Origin: Hyphomicrobiaceae bacterium
GTDB taxonomy: Bacteria; Pseudomonadota; Alphaproteobacteria; Rhizobiales; Hyphomicrobiaceae
Direction of reading: 5' to 3'
Length of the DNA stretch: 64,000 nt
Assembly (NCBI GenBank): GCA_020442165.1
Contig: JAGRKV010000034.1
Span: 124,001 to 188,000, forward strand
Below, one piece after another: positions 10,390-18,703 of this stretch (position 1 is the first letter of the stretch; each line of letters begins with the position of its first letter). Both the position numbers and the translations under genes were made by a program. The notes under the pieces were generated by a model. That model was given only the letters and a program-made list of their open reading frames with translations. It ran no database searches and was not told the origin of the DNA.

Positions 10390-11822
10390 TGAGCGACCTT
10401 CTGTCCTACGCGGCGCTGCCTGAGATCATACTTGCGGTCGGAGCGATGGCGCTTCTGATGCAGGGCGCGTTCCAGGCTGACACGGAAGAGGCCGGCATCA
10501 TGGCGACGTGGCTCGCCATCGGGCTGCTGATCGTCGCTGGCGTGGTGATGCTGCTCAATCCTGTCGTGGCGACGGGCCTCTTCGACGACGCCTTCATTAT
10601 CGACCGTTACACGCGCTTCATGAAGATCCTGGTGCTGGTCGGCTCGGCGGGCGCGCTGCTGCTTTCGTTCCAGCCGTTCGGCGAATTGAAGTTGATGAAG
10701 TTCGAGTATCCGGTGCTCGTGCTGCTTGCGACCGTTGGCATGATGATGATGATCTCTGCCAATGATCTCATAGCGCTCTATATCGGCCTGGAGCTGCAGA
10801 GCCTCGCGCTCTACGTGGTGGCGGCGTTCCGGCGCGATTCGGTGCGCTCCAGCGAGGCTGGCCTCAAATATTTCGTCCTGGGTGCGCTGTCGTCGGGAAT
10901 GCTGCTTTATGGCGCCTCGCTCATCTATGGGTTTGCAGGCTCCACGAGCTTCCCGGCGATTGCCGGCGTGGTGAAGGCGGCCAATATTGGCGTGATTGTC
11001 GGCTTGGTGTTTGTCATGGTTGGCCTTGCCTTCAAGGTCTCGGCAGTGCCTTTCCATATGTGGACGCCCGACGTTTATGAGGGCGCGCCGACACCGGTGA
11101 CGGCATTCTTCGCCGCCGCACCCAAGGTGGCCGCGATGGCATTGATGGTGCGCACGCTTACCGTTGCGTTTCCCGGCATCGCCCCGCAATGGCAACAGAT
11201 CGTGGTGTTCATCGCGATTGCTTCAATGCTGCTGGGTTCGTTTGCGGCAATCGGGCAGACCAACATCAAACGCCTAATGGCCTATTCGTCGATCGGTCAC
11301 GTCGGTTTCGCCCTGGTTGGACTTGCTGCCAACAACGCGGAGGGTGTGCAGGGCGTGCTGATCTACATGGCGATCTATCTTGTCATGACCCTTGGTACGT
11401 TCGCCTGCATCCTTGCGATGCGCCGCAACGATGGCCCGGTGGAGGAGATCGAGGAACTCTCCGGGCTGGCTGAGAACAATCTTGGCATGGCTTTCGCGCT
11501 TGGAATGCTGATGTTCTCGCTTGCAGGCATTCCGCCGCTGGCTGGCTTCTGGGGCAAGTTCTACGTCATTGCGGCCGCCGTCAAAGCCGACATGCTGACG
11601 TTGGCCGTGATTGCCGTTCTGGCGAGCGTGGTGGCCGCGTTCTATTACATCCGCATCGTCATCGTCATGTTCGTCAAGGAACCCAAGGAGAAGTTCCTCG
11701 GGGTGGATGCCAAGACCGGAGCTGTGATGGCGTTGGCCGCGATCTTCGTGGTCTTTTTCATTGTCTATCCATCGCCCTTGGTCGACGCTGCCGCGCAGGC
11801 TGCCAAGTCATTGCGATTGTGA
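10389..11822 (+). CDS. nuoN: NADH-quinone oxidoreductase subunit N
   Basis: 477 residues, the third antiporter-like subunit (ND2). It shows LIALYIGLELQSLALYV in helix 5, FKVSAVPFHMWTPDVYEGAP and QTNIKRLMAYSSIGHVGFALVG. It is the last nuo gene of the operon; birA starts 13 nt after its stop and may be read through from the same transcript. Confidence 0.97.
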   Translation: MSDLLSYAALPEIILAVGAMALLMQGAFQADTEEAGIMATWLAIGLLIVAGVVMLLNPVVATGLFDDAFIIDRYTRFMKILVLVGSAGALLLSFQPFGELKLMKFEYPVLVLLATVGMMMMISANDLIALYIGLELQSLALYVVAAFRRDSVRSSEAGLKYFVLGALSSGMLLYGASLIYGFAGSTSFPAIAGVVKAANIGVIVGLVFVMVGLAFKVSAVPFHMWTPDVYEGAPTPVTAFFAAAPKVAAMALMVRTLTVAFPGIAPQWQQIVVFIAIASMLLGSFAAIGQTNIKRLMAYSSIGHVGFALVGLAANNAEGVQGVLIYMAIYLVMTLGTFACILAMRRNDGPVEEIEELSGLAENNLGMAFALGMLMFSLAGIPPLAGFWGKFYVIAAAVKADMLTLAVIAVLASVVAAFYYIRIVIVMFVKEPKEKFLGVDAKTGAVMALAAIFVVFFIVYPSPLVDAAAQAAKSLRL

Positions 11823-11835
11823 AAGCCCACCCCGG

Positions 11836-12609
11836 ATGTCAGCGGCTCACCCGGTTATGCTGACGCCTTGCGTCCATATGCCGGAGGTCGATTCCACCAA
11901 CGCGGAGGCCATGCGCCGAGCGGCGGCTGGCGAGACCGGGCCGTTGTGGATCGTTGCTGAACGCCAGATTTCGGGGCGCGGGCGCTCCGGGCGGCCGTGG
12001 GCCAGCATGCCGGGCAACCTCTTTGCCAGTCTGCTGGTCCCGCTTGATGCCGCAGCGCCGCTGGCGCCGCGTCTGTCTCTCATTGCGGGCGTGGCGCTGC
12101 ACGACGCCATCGTCGCACTGGCAGGTGGCGCGTGCGTGCCGGGACTGGTGCTCAAGTGGCCCAATGACGTGCTGGTGGGGGGAGCAAAACTCGCTGGCAT
12201 TCTAATCGACGCGACACAGATCAGCGGAAAGTCACTTGCTGTCGTCGGGATCGGTCTCAATCTGGTGGCGGCACCTGCGACGATTGACAGGCGCGCAACC
12301 GCGTTCAGCGAAGTGGCCGGCCGGGCTCCGTTGCGCGATGAGGCGCTCGCTGCGATCGACGCCGCTTTCTGGCGCTGGTTTGTCAATGGTTTCAGCGATG
12401 AGGGGTTTGCAGTTGTGCGCGAAGCTTGGCTTGCAGCATCGCTGCCGCCCGGTTCGGAGATAACGATCAATGCCCATGAGGGCGTCATGTCGGGCAGGTT
12501 TTCTGGCCTCGACGGGGACGGCGCACTCCTGCTCACTGACACAAAAGGTTTTACCCGGCGCTACACCTATGGTGACGTCACACTCGCCTCGGAGCAGGAA
12601 ATGTCCTAA
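11836..12609 (+). CDS. birA: biotin--[acetyl-CoA-carboxylase] ligase
   Basis: 257 residues from the ATG at 11836. It activates biotin as biotinyl-AMP and transfers it to the lysine of the biotin carboxyl carrier protein. The biotin/ATP loop GRGRSGRPW is at 47-55, KWPNDVLVGG at about 107-116 and a small C-terminal SH3-like domain closes the protein. The N-terminal HTH domain of the bifunctional E. coli BirA is absent, so this is the monofunctional form without repressor activity. An in-frame start at 11761 lies inside nuoN and was rejected. Next to nuoN in many Hyphomicrobiales. Confidence 0.93.
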   Translation: MSAAHPVMLTPCVHMPEVDSTNAEAMRRAAAGETGPLWIVAERQISGRGRSGRPWASMPGNLFASLLVPLDAAAPLAPRLSLIAGVALHDAIVALAGGACVPGLVLKWPNDVLVGGAKLAGILIDATQISGKSLAVVGIGLNLVAAPATIDRRATAFSEVAGRAPLRDEALAAIDAAFWRWFVNGFSDEGFAVVREAWLAASLPPGSEITINAHEGVMSGRFSGLDGDGALLLTDTKGFTRRYTYGDVTLASEQEMS

Positions 12610-12643
12610 GTGAGCCCAAAGATATTCAACAGCGGCAGTGGAT

Positions 12644-14356
12644 ATGGCGCGGGACCGAGGTAGATCGAGCGGGGGGGCGGAGCAGGGCGGCGACGAGTTC
12701 GTTCTCGTCGCGCTTGGCGGCATGGGTGAGATAGGCATGAATGCCTATCTTTATGGATACGGCCCGGCGAAGGCACGCAATTGGCTGCTCGTGGACCTTG
12801 GGATCACGTTTCCCGAGGGCGAGTTTGATCCGGGCGTCGACGTGATCCTGCCCGATCTGAGATTTCTGGAAGAGGACCGCGCCTCGCTTTCCGGTATCGT
12901 GCTGACGCATGCGCACGAGGACCACGTCGGAGCGGTGATCGACCTTTGGCCACGACTGGAGGTGCCGATTTATGCGACGCCTTTCACGGCGGGCATGCTG
13001 AAGGCGAAAGCTGCTGAATTCGGCGGCCGCATGAAGCTGCCGATCAATGTGCTGCCGATGGGTGGGCGCACGCAGATCGGGCCGTTTGAGATCGAGCTGA
13101 TAACGATGTCGCACTCGATCCCTGAGCCTTCGGCGGTCGCGATCCGCACACCTGCTGGCCTGGCGCTGCATACCGGCGACTGGAAACTCGATCAGACGCC
13201 GTTTGTCGGTGATCCGCCAGACGAGCGGCGGCTGGAGACGCTGGGTGGGGAAGGCGTGCGTGCGCTCATCTGCGATTCCACCAATGCCATGCGGGATGGG
13301 CGGTCGCCATCGGAGAGCGACATCGCAAGTTCGATTGCCAAGATCGTGAAGGCCGCGCCCAAGCGCGTCGCGATCACGACGTTCTCCTCCAACGTCGCGC
13401 GCATCAAGGCCGTGGCCGATGCGGCGACAGCGTCCGGGAGGACGCTGGTGGTCGCCGGACGAGCCATGCACCGTGTCATCGAAGTGGCGCGGGAAACGGG
13501 ATATCTGCCTGAGGATTTCCGCTACGTCGACCAGCAGCAGTTCAAGTACATCGACCGCAGCAAGGTTCTGTTGCTCTGCACGGGAAGCCAGGGTGAACCG
13601 CGCGCGGCCATGGCGCGCATGGCCGATAACGATCATCCCGACGTTCAGGTCGCCAAGGGTGATCTGGTGGTGTTTTCATCGCGGACGATTCCGGGCAACG
13701 AGAAAGATGTCGGCCGCATCCAGAACGCCTTCGTGCGCATGGGGTGCGAAGTGCTGACCGATGCGGAAGCGCTGGTGCATGTGACGGGGCATCCAAGGCG
13801 CGACGAACTCAAGCAGATGTATCAGTGGATCAAGCCTGAGCTGGCTGTTCCGATGCATGGCGAAGCCCGCCACATCCGGGCGCATGCCGAGCTGGCGCGT
13901 GCGGCCGGCGTGCCCGAAGTGATGCCGGCGTATAATGGCGAAATGGTTCGTCTGGCACCTGGACCGGCGGCGATCATCGATGACGTTCCGGTCGGGCGGC
14001 TGTTCCGCGATGGGCGCCTGATTGTGTCGAGCATCGAGGGGCCGGTCCGTGACAGGCGGCGGCTGGCCATCGCCGGCATCTGCGTCGTGGCGCTGGTGAT
14101 GTCGGATCGTGGCGAGGTGCTGGCGGATCCCGAGATCGTGCTGGATGGCGTGCCAGAAAAAGATGCGGATGGGGAAGAGATGTACGATGTCGTTGCCGAT
14201 GCGGTCGACGGTGCGCTCGACAGCATGCCGCAGAAGCGGCGCAAAGACGTCGAGACTGTGCGCGAAGCCGTGAGGCGGGCGGCTCGTGCCGCGATCGGTT
14301 CGGCCTGGGGGAAGAAGCCGGTCTGCAAGGTGTTAATCAGCGTGATCGACGATTGA
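12644..14356 (+). CDS. rnj: ribonuclease J
   Basis: About 570 residues. A metallo-beta-lactamase/beta-CASP ribonuclease with 5'-3' exo- and endonuclease activity in RNA maturation and decay. The zinc motif HxHxDH is at His89, His91, Asp93, His94 (LTHAHEDHVG). The beta-CASP part contains LCTGSQGEPRAAM and HVTGHPRRDELKQM, followed by the C-terminal dimerisation domain. A GTG at 12638 is in frame two codons earlier; the ATG at 12644 has the better-spaced AGCGG. It lies 34 nt after birA, an order typical of Hyphomicrobiales. Confidence 0.94.
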   Translation: MARDRGRSSGGAEQGGDEFVLVALGGMGEIGMNAYLYGYGPAKARNWLLVDLGITFPEGEFDPGVDVILPDLRFLEEDRASLSGIVLTHAHEDHVGAVIDLWPRLEVPIYATPFTAGMLKAKAAEFGGRMKLPINVLPMGGRTQIGPFEIELITMSHSIPEPSAVAIRTPAGLALHTGDWKLDQTPFVGDPPDERRLETLGGEGVRALICDSTNAMRDGRSPSESDIASSIAKIVKAAPKRVAITTFSSNVARIKAVADAATASGRTLVVAGRAMHRVIEVARETGYLPEDFRYVDQQQFKYIDRSKVLLLCTGSQGEPRAAMARMADNDHPDVQVAKGDLVVFSSRTIPGNEKDVGRIQNAFVRMGCEVLTDAEALVHVTGHPRRDELKQMYQWIKPELAVPMHGEARHIRAHAELARAAGVPEVMPAYNGEMVRLAPGPAAIIDDVPVGRLFRDGRLIVSSIEGPVRDRRRLAIAGICVVALVMSDRGEVLADPEIVLDGVPEKDADGEEMYDVVADAVDGALDSMPQKRRKDVETVREAVRRAARAAIGSAWGKKPVCKVLISVIDD

Positions 14357-14509
14357 GTGCCCCGCTGTTTCGTTGAATCACTCCAGCGGTCCAGGCTATT
14401 GAACTGGGACACGTTTTTGGCGCCGCAACGGTCGCGCCTGGACTTCGATATGGTCTAGTATCCGCGGAAATTCGCGGGCGTTGTGGAAGCAGGTCAGGAG
14501 AGTTTGAAG

Positions 14510-14914
14510 ATGATCGGACGTCTCAATCATGTGGCCATCGCGGTCAGGAATCTGGAGGCCGCTGTCGCGACCTATCGCGATACGCTGGGGGCTGTCGTGT
14601 CGGAGCCGCAGGCGGAGCCCGCCCATGGCGTGACGGTCGTTTTTGTGACGCTGCCCAACACCAAGATCGAGTTTCTCGAGCCGCTGGGTGAAAAGTCCCC
14701 GATTGCGAAATTCCTCGAAAAGAACCCGGACGGGGGCATTCATCACGTTTGTTACGAGGTCGACGACATCATCGCGGCGCGTGACCAGTTGAAGGCGGCG
14801 GGTGCCCGCGTGCTGGGCGATGGCGAGCCGAAGATTGGCGCGCATGGCAAACCGGTGCTGTTCCTGCACCCCAAGGATTTCGTGGGTACGCTGACCGAGC
14901 TCGAACAGGCGTGA
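14510..14914 (+). CDS. mce: methylmalonyl-CoA (ethylmalonyl-CoA) epimerase
   Basis: 134 residues, a vicinal-oxygen-chelate fold epimerase that interconverts the R and S forms of methylmalonyl-CoA. The paired betaalphabetabetabeta modules are visible; likely metal ligands are His7 (LNHVAIAV), Glu54, His78/79 (GIHHVCYEV) and Glu130 (TLTELEQ). The ATG at 14510 follows CAGGAGAG (14495-14502). The track start at 14483 (GTG) adds nine residues without support. Role: propionate catabolism, or the ethylmalonyl-CoA pathway if present; which of these is not shown here. Confidence 0.92.
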   Translation: MIGRLNHVAIAVRNLEAAVATYRDTLGAVVSEPQAEPAHGVTVVFVTLPNTKIEFLEPLGEKSPIAKFLEKNPDGGIHHVCYEVDDIIAARDQLKAAGARVLGDGEPKIGAHGKPVLFLHPKDFVGTLTELEQA

Positions 14915-14981
14915 GGCAGGGCCAAGCGTGTGATCCGCGCCGCCCGCTGCAATCGGCAGGACGGATAGGGATATATTGGCG

Positions 14982-15263
14982 ATGAGCTTTACCTTTGGAG
15001 CCGCGATCTACTTCATCATGTGGTGGCTCACGCTGTTTGCAGTGCTGCCCTTCGGTCTCAAGACGCAGGAGGAAGCTGGTGACGTGGTGCCTGGAACACC
15101 GGAGAGCGCGCCCGCTCGGCCGCGGCTGATGCGCATCTTCTTTATGAACACCGTGGTTGCCACGGTGGCGTTCGCGCTCTTCTGGCTGGGTGTGACGCAG
15201 GGTTGGTTATCGCCTGAGACGTTTCCGTTCCAAATCCAGGTGCAGGAAAACTCGAGGCCTTAG
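14982..15263 (+). CDS. DUF1467 family membrane protein
   Basis: 93 residues with two transmembrane helices (about 8-27 and 55-75) separated by a Pro/Glu-rich hydrophilic loop. The pattern FIMWWLTLFAVLPFGLKTQEEAGDVVPGTPESAPA fits, in overlapping pieces, the DUF1467 family found next to mce and proS in Hyphomicrobiales. Function unknown. The ATG at 14982 was chosen; TTG at 14976 is also in frame. Confidence 0.85.
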   Translation: MSFTFGAAIYFIMWWLTLFAVLPFGLKTQEEAGDVVPGTPESAPARPRLMRIFFMNTVVATVAFALFWLGVTQGWLSPETFPFQIQVQENSRP

Positions 15264-15299
15264 ACAAGGGCCGTTCCAATTGAAGGTGAATTGAGGGCG

Positions 15300-15494
15300 G
15301 CGGGGCTGACATTTGCAGCTCGCAAAAACGAGTGCAGAGCAGGGCGGGCACAAAGCCGTGCGCTGCATCTCTCTTGCGGCAGATATCGGCGAATTACGAC
15401 AAATCTGATTACGGCTTATTTTCCGTCGGCGATGGGCGTGGGAAGAGGTCGCGCAACGAAAAAGGAGCAGAGGCGGGGACCCTGCTCCTTTTTT
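15300..15494 (+). ncRNA. candidate small RNA ending at an intrinsic terminator
   Basis: A hairpin (TGCAG/CTCG pairing with CGAG/TGCA, 15314-15336) opens this stretch and a textbook terminator closes it, with no ORF or start codon between that would explain a terminator almost 200 bp after the DUF1467 stop. It could equally be just a long 3' UTR of the upstream operon. No known RNA family is recognised. Confidence 0.25.
15459..15494. terminator. strong intrinsic terminator, potentially bidirectional
   Basis: AAAAAGGAGCAG (15459-15470) pairs perfectly with CTGCTCCTTTTT (15482-15493) across an 11-nt loop, followed by T-run on the plus strand. The A-run on the left arm makes it a terminator on the minus strand as well. 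Confidence 0.85.
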
Positions 15495-15898
15495 CGATCT
15501 GGCTTTTGTCCGAAGGCTGACCCTTCGGTAGAATCACGACGTTGCCGGCTTTCGGTACCAGTTTGCGGTCACGGTCCGGTGCGTTTCGCCGCTAATCGCG
15601 TATCCCCAATTTCGGGCTGAAAGCTAGCGCCGATGCGCAGGGATCAAACGCTCGAACCCAAAAAATCTGGGCTCGCTTAACTCCCTAGACTTGAGCCGAT
15701 TGCCATCCAAAACATGGGCTCGACCCTTTTCATCTGCAACGCGCGCACCATAGCGAAAGCCTCGCCAATTGTCACGGGCCAAGGTCAATTTTTGCATGCC
15801 AGAAGTCAAAATAACTAACGCGCCGCGCTGTTTTGTCCCCCGGCCAAGGGGCGAGCGTAAGTTTCTCTGCGTGGTGCTCAATTTTTGGTCTGCAGGTC

Positions 15899-16729
15899 GT
15901 GCGATTGAGAACGGGTTGGAAGGCAATCGGCTGGGTATCGATATTTGCGATTGGCAACTTTGCGGGGTGCCCAAACGCCGCGGAGCTGAGTCTGGATTTC
16001 GACGAACTGGCGACGCTGCTCACCGCCGGTGTTGCGCATTTCAACATCGTTGCCGGTCCCGATCGTGATGCAACCGAGACGCGCAGTGCAAGTGCGTCGG
16101 GACCGCAGGTTGTGTTGACGTATGCGGAAGGGGGAGCTCCGCGAGCATTGATGCGCATGCCGGCACCGGAGATCATTCTGGCGGGTGCGCGCTATCGACT
16201 GGTGCCAAGAGTGCCTAGCGGATTGCGCCTGGCATTTTCGCCGGCCGCAGCTGGTCTGCGGCTCGACATCGCTGCGCGAGACGAAGTTCTACCGATTGAC
16301 GTGATTTGCGTTAGCGGCGCATGCATTCCGGATGGTCTGCGTCCATATCTTGTTTGGCAGTCCCCGAGATTGGTGATGAGTTTGCAAATTCGTTCCAATC
16401 TGAGTGGGCTGACGTTCCGGCTCGGCGAATTGCAGACATATGGCTCGATTAAGCTTGAATGTGGCCCGTCGTGGCTCGTCGAGAGAGCGTTATGTGGGCT
16501 GGCAGCGGTGTTTATTGAGCCGGCTAGCGATCAGATGGCGGCGGACTTGGTAGGCGCGCGCGGTGAATTCGAGTTGGCGGAAGTCAACAGACTGCTGGGT
16601 GCTTGGCTCATGACGGCTAGCGGCGTGTCTGCAGGTGCGATCTCGCAAATTGCGCCCAAGGTGACCGGAATTGCCGCTGATGAGGCGCGAGTTAGCGTTT
16701 CGTTCTGCCTTGGCACCAGCTGCGATTGA
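15899..16729 (+). CDS. orphan exported protein of unknown function
   Basis: 276 residues from the GTG at 15899, which gives a well-formed signal peptide (basic VRLRTGWK, hydrophobic AIGWVSIFAIG, likely cleavage near PNAAE). The mature part is acidic-to-neutral and beta-rich in appearance with an invoked-protein-like pattern such as LPIDVICVSGACIPDGLRPYL in the middle; five cysteines follow the signal. The longer frame back to 15833 needs a TTG and spoils the signal. I do not recognise a family. Composition is lower in GC than the neighbours, suggesting acquisition. It stands alone between a terminator and proS. Confidence 0.6.
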   Translation: MRLRTGWKAIGWVSIFAIGNFAGCPNAAELSLDFDELATLLTAGVAHFNIVAGPDRDATETRSASASGPQVVLTYAEGGAPRALMRMPAPEIILAGARYRLVPRVPSGLRLAFSPAAAGLRLDIAARDEVLPIDVICVSGACIPDGLRPYLVWQSPRLVMSLQIRSNLSGLTFRLGELQTYGSIKLECGPSWLVERALCGLAAVFIEPASDQMAADLVGARGEFELAEVNRLLGAWLMTASGVSAGAISQIAPKVTGIAADEARVSVSFCLGTSCD

Positions 16730-17022
16730 CACTTGGGCGGCGCGCCGTAGCCCCATCCACGCTCTAACTGCCCGCCGGCATTGCTCAGGCCGTGGTTCTT
16801 CGTTAAGAGCCGAGCGGGCCTTCGGGGCGGAGTTGTGCGCGTTGTTTTTCGGCGACGAACGGCTGTCCCAGGACGGGCGATGGTCGTACCTCTGGGGCAC
16901 TTAGCGTTGCGAGCTATTCAAGTGAAGCGCATGCATCTTGACGCATTACGTTCGCTGGATCGGCATCTGCCCGGGCGGCGTGCGATCACGGCGCAGAACA
17001 AGCAGGACTGGGAGGTTTTGTC

Positions 17023-18558
17023 GTGAGCAAGCGTGCGCTGTCGGTAACCCGGGAGGAAAACTTCCCGGAATGGTATCAGGCCGTGGTGCGCGACGGCGAC
17101 ATGGCCGAGACCAGCCCGGTGCGCGGCTGCATGATTATCAAACCGTGGGGTTGGGGAGTATGGGAGCGGATCCAGGCTGAACTCGATCAGCGCATCAAGG
17201 ATACCGGCCACGACAACTGCTATTTCCCGCTGTTCATCCCGATGAGCTTCATCGCCAAGGAGGCCGAGCACGTCGAGGGCTTCGCCAAGGAGATGGCGGT
17301 CGTCACCCATCACCGTTTGAAGAACGTCGGCGGCAAGCTGGAGCTGGACCCGACGGCGAAGCTGGAAGAGCCGCTGATCGTGCGGCCGACGTCTGAGACT
17401 ATTATTGGCGATGCTTTCCAGCGCTGGGTGAAGAGCTATCGCGATCTGCCGCTGCTGGTGAACCAGTGGGCCAATGTCGTGCGCTGGGAAATGCGCACGC
17501 GGCTCTTCCTGCGCACAGCTGAATTCCTCTGGCAGGAGGGGCACACCGCGCATGCCGACCGCGACGATGCGATGGCCGAGACGATGCGCATGCTTGAGGT
17601 CTATCGCGAGTTCGCCGAGAATATTCTGGCGATGCCGGTGATCGCAGGCGAGAAGCCCGCCAACGAACGCTTCCCGGGTGCCGACAATACCTACTCGATC
17701 GAAGCGATGATGCAGGACGGCAAGGCGCTGCAGGCTGGCACCTCGCATTATCTGGGCACGCATTTCGCCGAGGCGCAGTCGATCCAGTACCAGAGTGCGG
17801 AAGGCAAGCTTGAATACTGCCACACGACGAGCTGGGGCGTTTCCACACGTCTCATCGGCGGCGTCATCATGACCCATGGCGACGACGATGGTCTTCGTGT
17901 GCCGCCCGCGATCGCGCCGCGGCAGATCGTGATCGTGCCGATGCTGCGCGACAAGCCGGAAGATGCGTCGCTGTTGGATTACTGCGCGGGGCTGGAGAAG
18001 GACCTCAAGGCGGCTGGCATTCGCGTGCTCGTCGATGCCAAGCAGGTCAAGTCGGCGGAAAAGCGCTGGAGCTGGGTACGGCGCGGCGCGCCTGTCATCA
18101 TCGAGATCGGCGGTCGTGATGCGGCGGGCGGCAACGTCACGTTCATGCGGCGAGACAAATTGCGCGACGGCGACAAGGTCATTTCGCAGACGATGCCGCT
18201 GGCGCAGTTCGTGTCGGAGGCGCCGACGCTCCTGAGCGAGATCCAGGCGAGCCTGTTCAACGAGGCCAAGGCGCGGCTCGATGCCAATATCGTGACAGGC
18301 ATAACGTCGTTTGATGCGCTGGCGGACTATTTCGGCGCGGCGGCGGATAGCGATGACGAAGCGGGTGCGTTCAAGGGCTGGGTGAAGGTCGCTTGGTCGC
18401 GGCCGGAAGGTGCGGAGCTGGATGCCATCGACGACAGGCTGAAAGCCTTGAAGCTGACGATCCGCAATGCACCGCTTGGACAGGAGCCGGTGGCGGGTGC
18501 GTGCGTTTTCACCGGCGCGCCGGCCAAGGAATACGTGCTGATCGCGCGGGCCTATTAG
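17023..18558 (+). CDS. proS: prolyl-tRNA synthetase, archaeal/eukaryotic type
   Basis: 511 residues; charges tRNA-Pro with proline. The N terminus EENFPEWYQAVV, then SPVRGCMIIKPWGWGVWE, the class II motif 2 region NQWANVVRWEMRTRLFLRT, EFLWQEGHTAHA and KALQAGTSHYLG are hallmarks of the archaeal/eukaryotic ProRS class (as in Thermus), not of the short bacterial class usual in Alphaproteobacteria. It ends in ...IARAY with the C-terminal tyrosine characteristic of that class. The four zinc cysteines of the Thermus C-terminal domain are not present. GTG start with GGAGG at 17011-17015. About 290 bp of unassigned DNA precedes it. Confidence 0.95.
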   Translation: MSKRALSVTREENFPEWYQAVVRDGDMAETSPVRGCMIIKPWGWGVWERIQAELDQRIKDTGHDNCYFPLFIPMSFIAKEAEHVEGFAKEMAVVTHHRLKNVGGKLELDPTAKLEEPLIVRPTSETIIGDAFQRWVKSYRDLPLLVNQWANVVRWEMRTRLFLRTAEFLWQEGHTAHADRDDAMAETMRMLEVYREFAENILAMPVIAGEKPANERFPGADNTYSIEAMMQDGKALQAGTSHYLGTHFAEAQSIQYQSAEGKLEYCHTTSWGVSTRLIGGVIMTHGDDDGLRVPPAIAPRQIVIVPMLRDKPEDASLLDYCAGLEKDLKAAGIRVLVDAKQVKSAEKRWSWVRRGAPVIIEIGGRDAAGGNVTFMRRDKLRDGDKVISQTMPLAQFVSEAPTLLSEIQASLFNEAKARLDANIVTGITSFDALADYFGAAADSDDEAGAFKGWVKVAWSRPEGAELDAIDDRLKALKLTIRNAPLGQEPVAGACVFTGAPAKEYVLIARAY

Positions 18559-18703
18559 GGCTGGCGCGGCGTTACATAGCTGCCTTGATGGTGCCGCGTG
18601 GAGCTGCCAAGGAGCTGACCGGGCAGATCGTTGTGGGTGGCTTGTGCTGCCGCGACCGCTGTAGAACCGATACTGGTGTGCTTGGTCCTTGATGGGGGAA
18701 GTG

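Larger units (their letters stand above)
15264..15898. other. intergenic accessory stretch without a convincing gene
   Basis: About 635 bp between DUF1467 and an orphan exported protein. It holds a hairpin near 15313-15337, a strong terminator at 15459-15494 and no ORF with credible coding signs on either strand. Minus-strand codons over 15624-15800 give a basic peptide with GRAHVLDGNRLKSREL that might be a gene remnant, but I cannot match it to a family. Local base composition is less GC-rich than in the flanking core genes. Confidence 0.6.

Noticed and set aside
15291..15620. 109-codon plus-strand frame in the gap after DUF1467
   Set aside because: It runs straight through the terminator at 15459-15494 and has no ribosome binding site.
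15624..15974. 116-codon minus-strand frame with a basic peptide
   Set aside because: No recognised family, overlaps the signal peptide of the exported protein on the other strand; perhaps a remnant, not supported as a gene.
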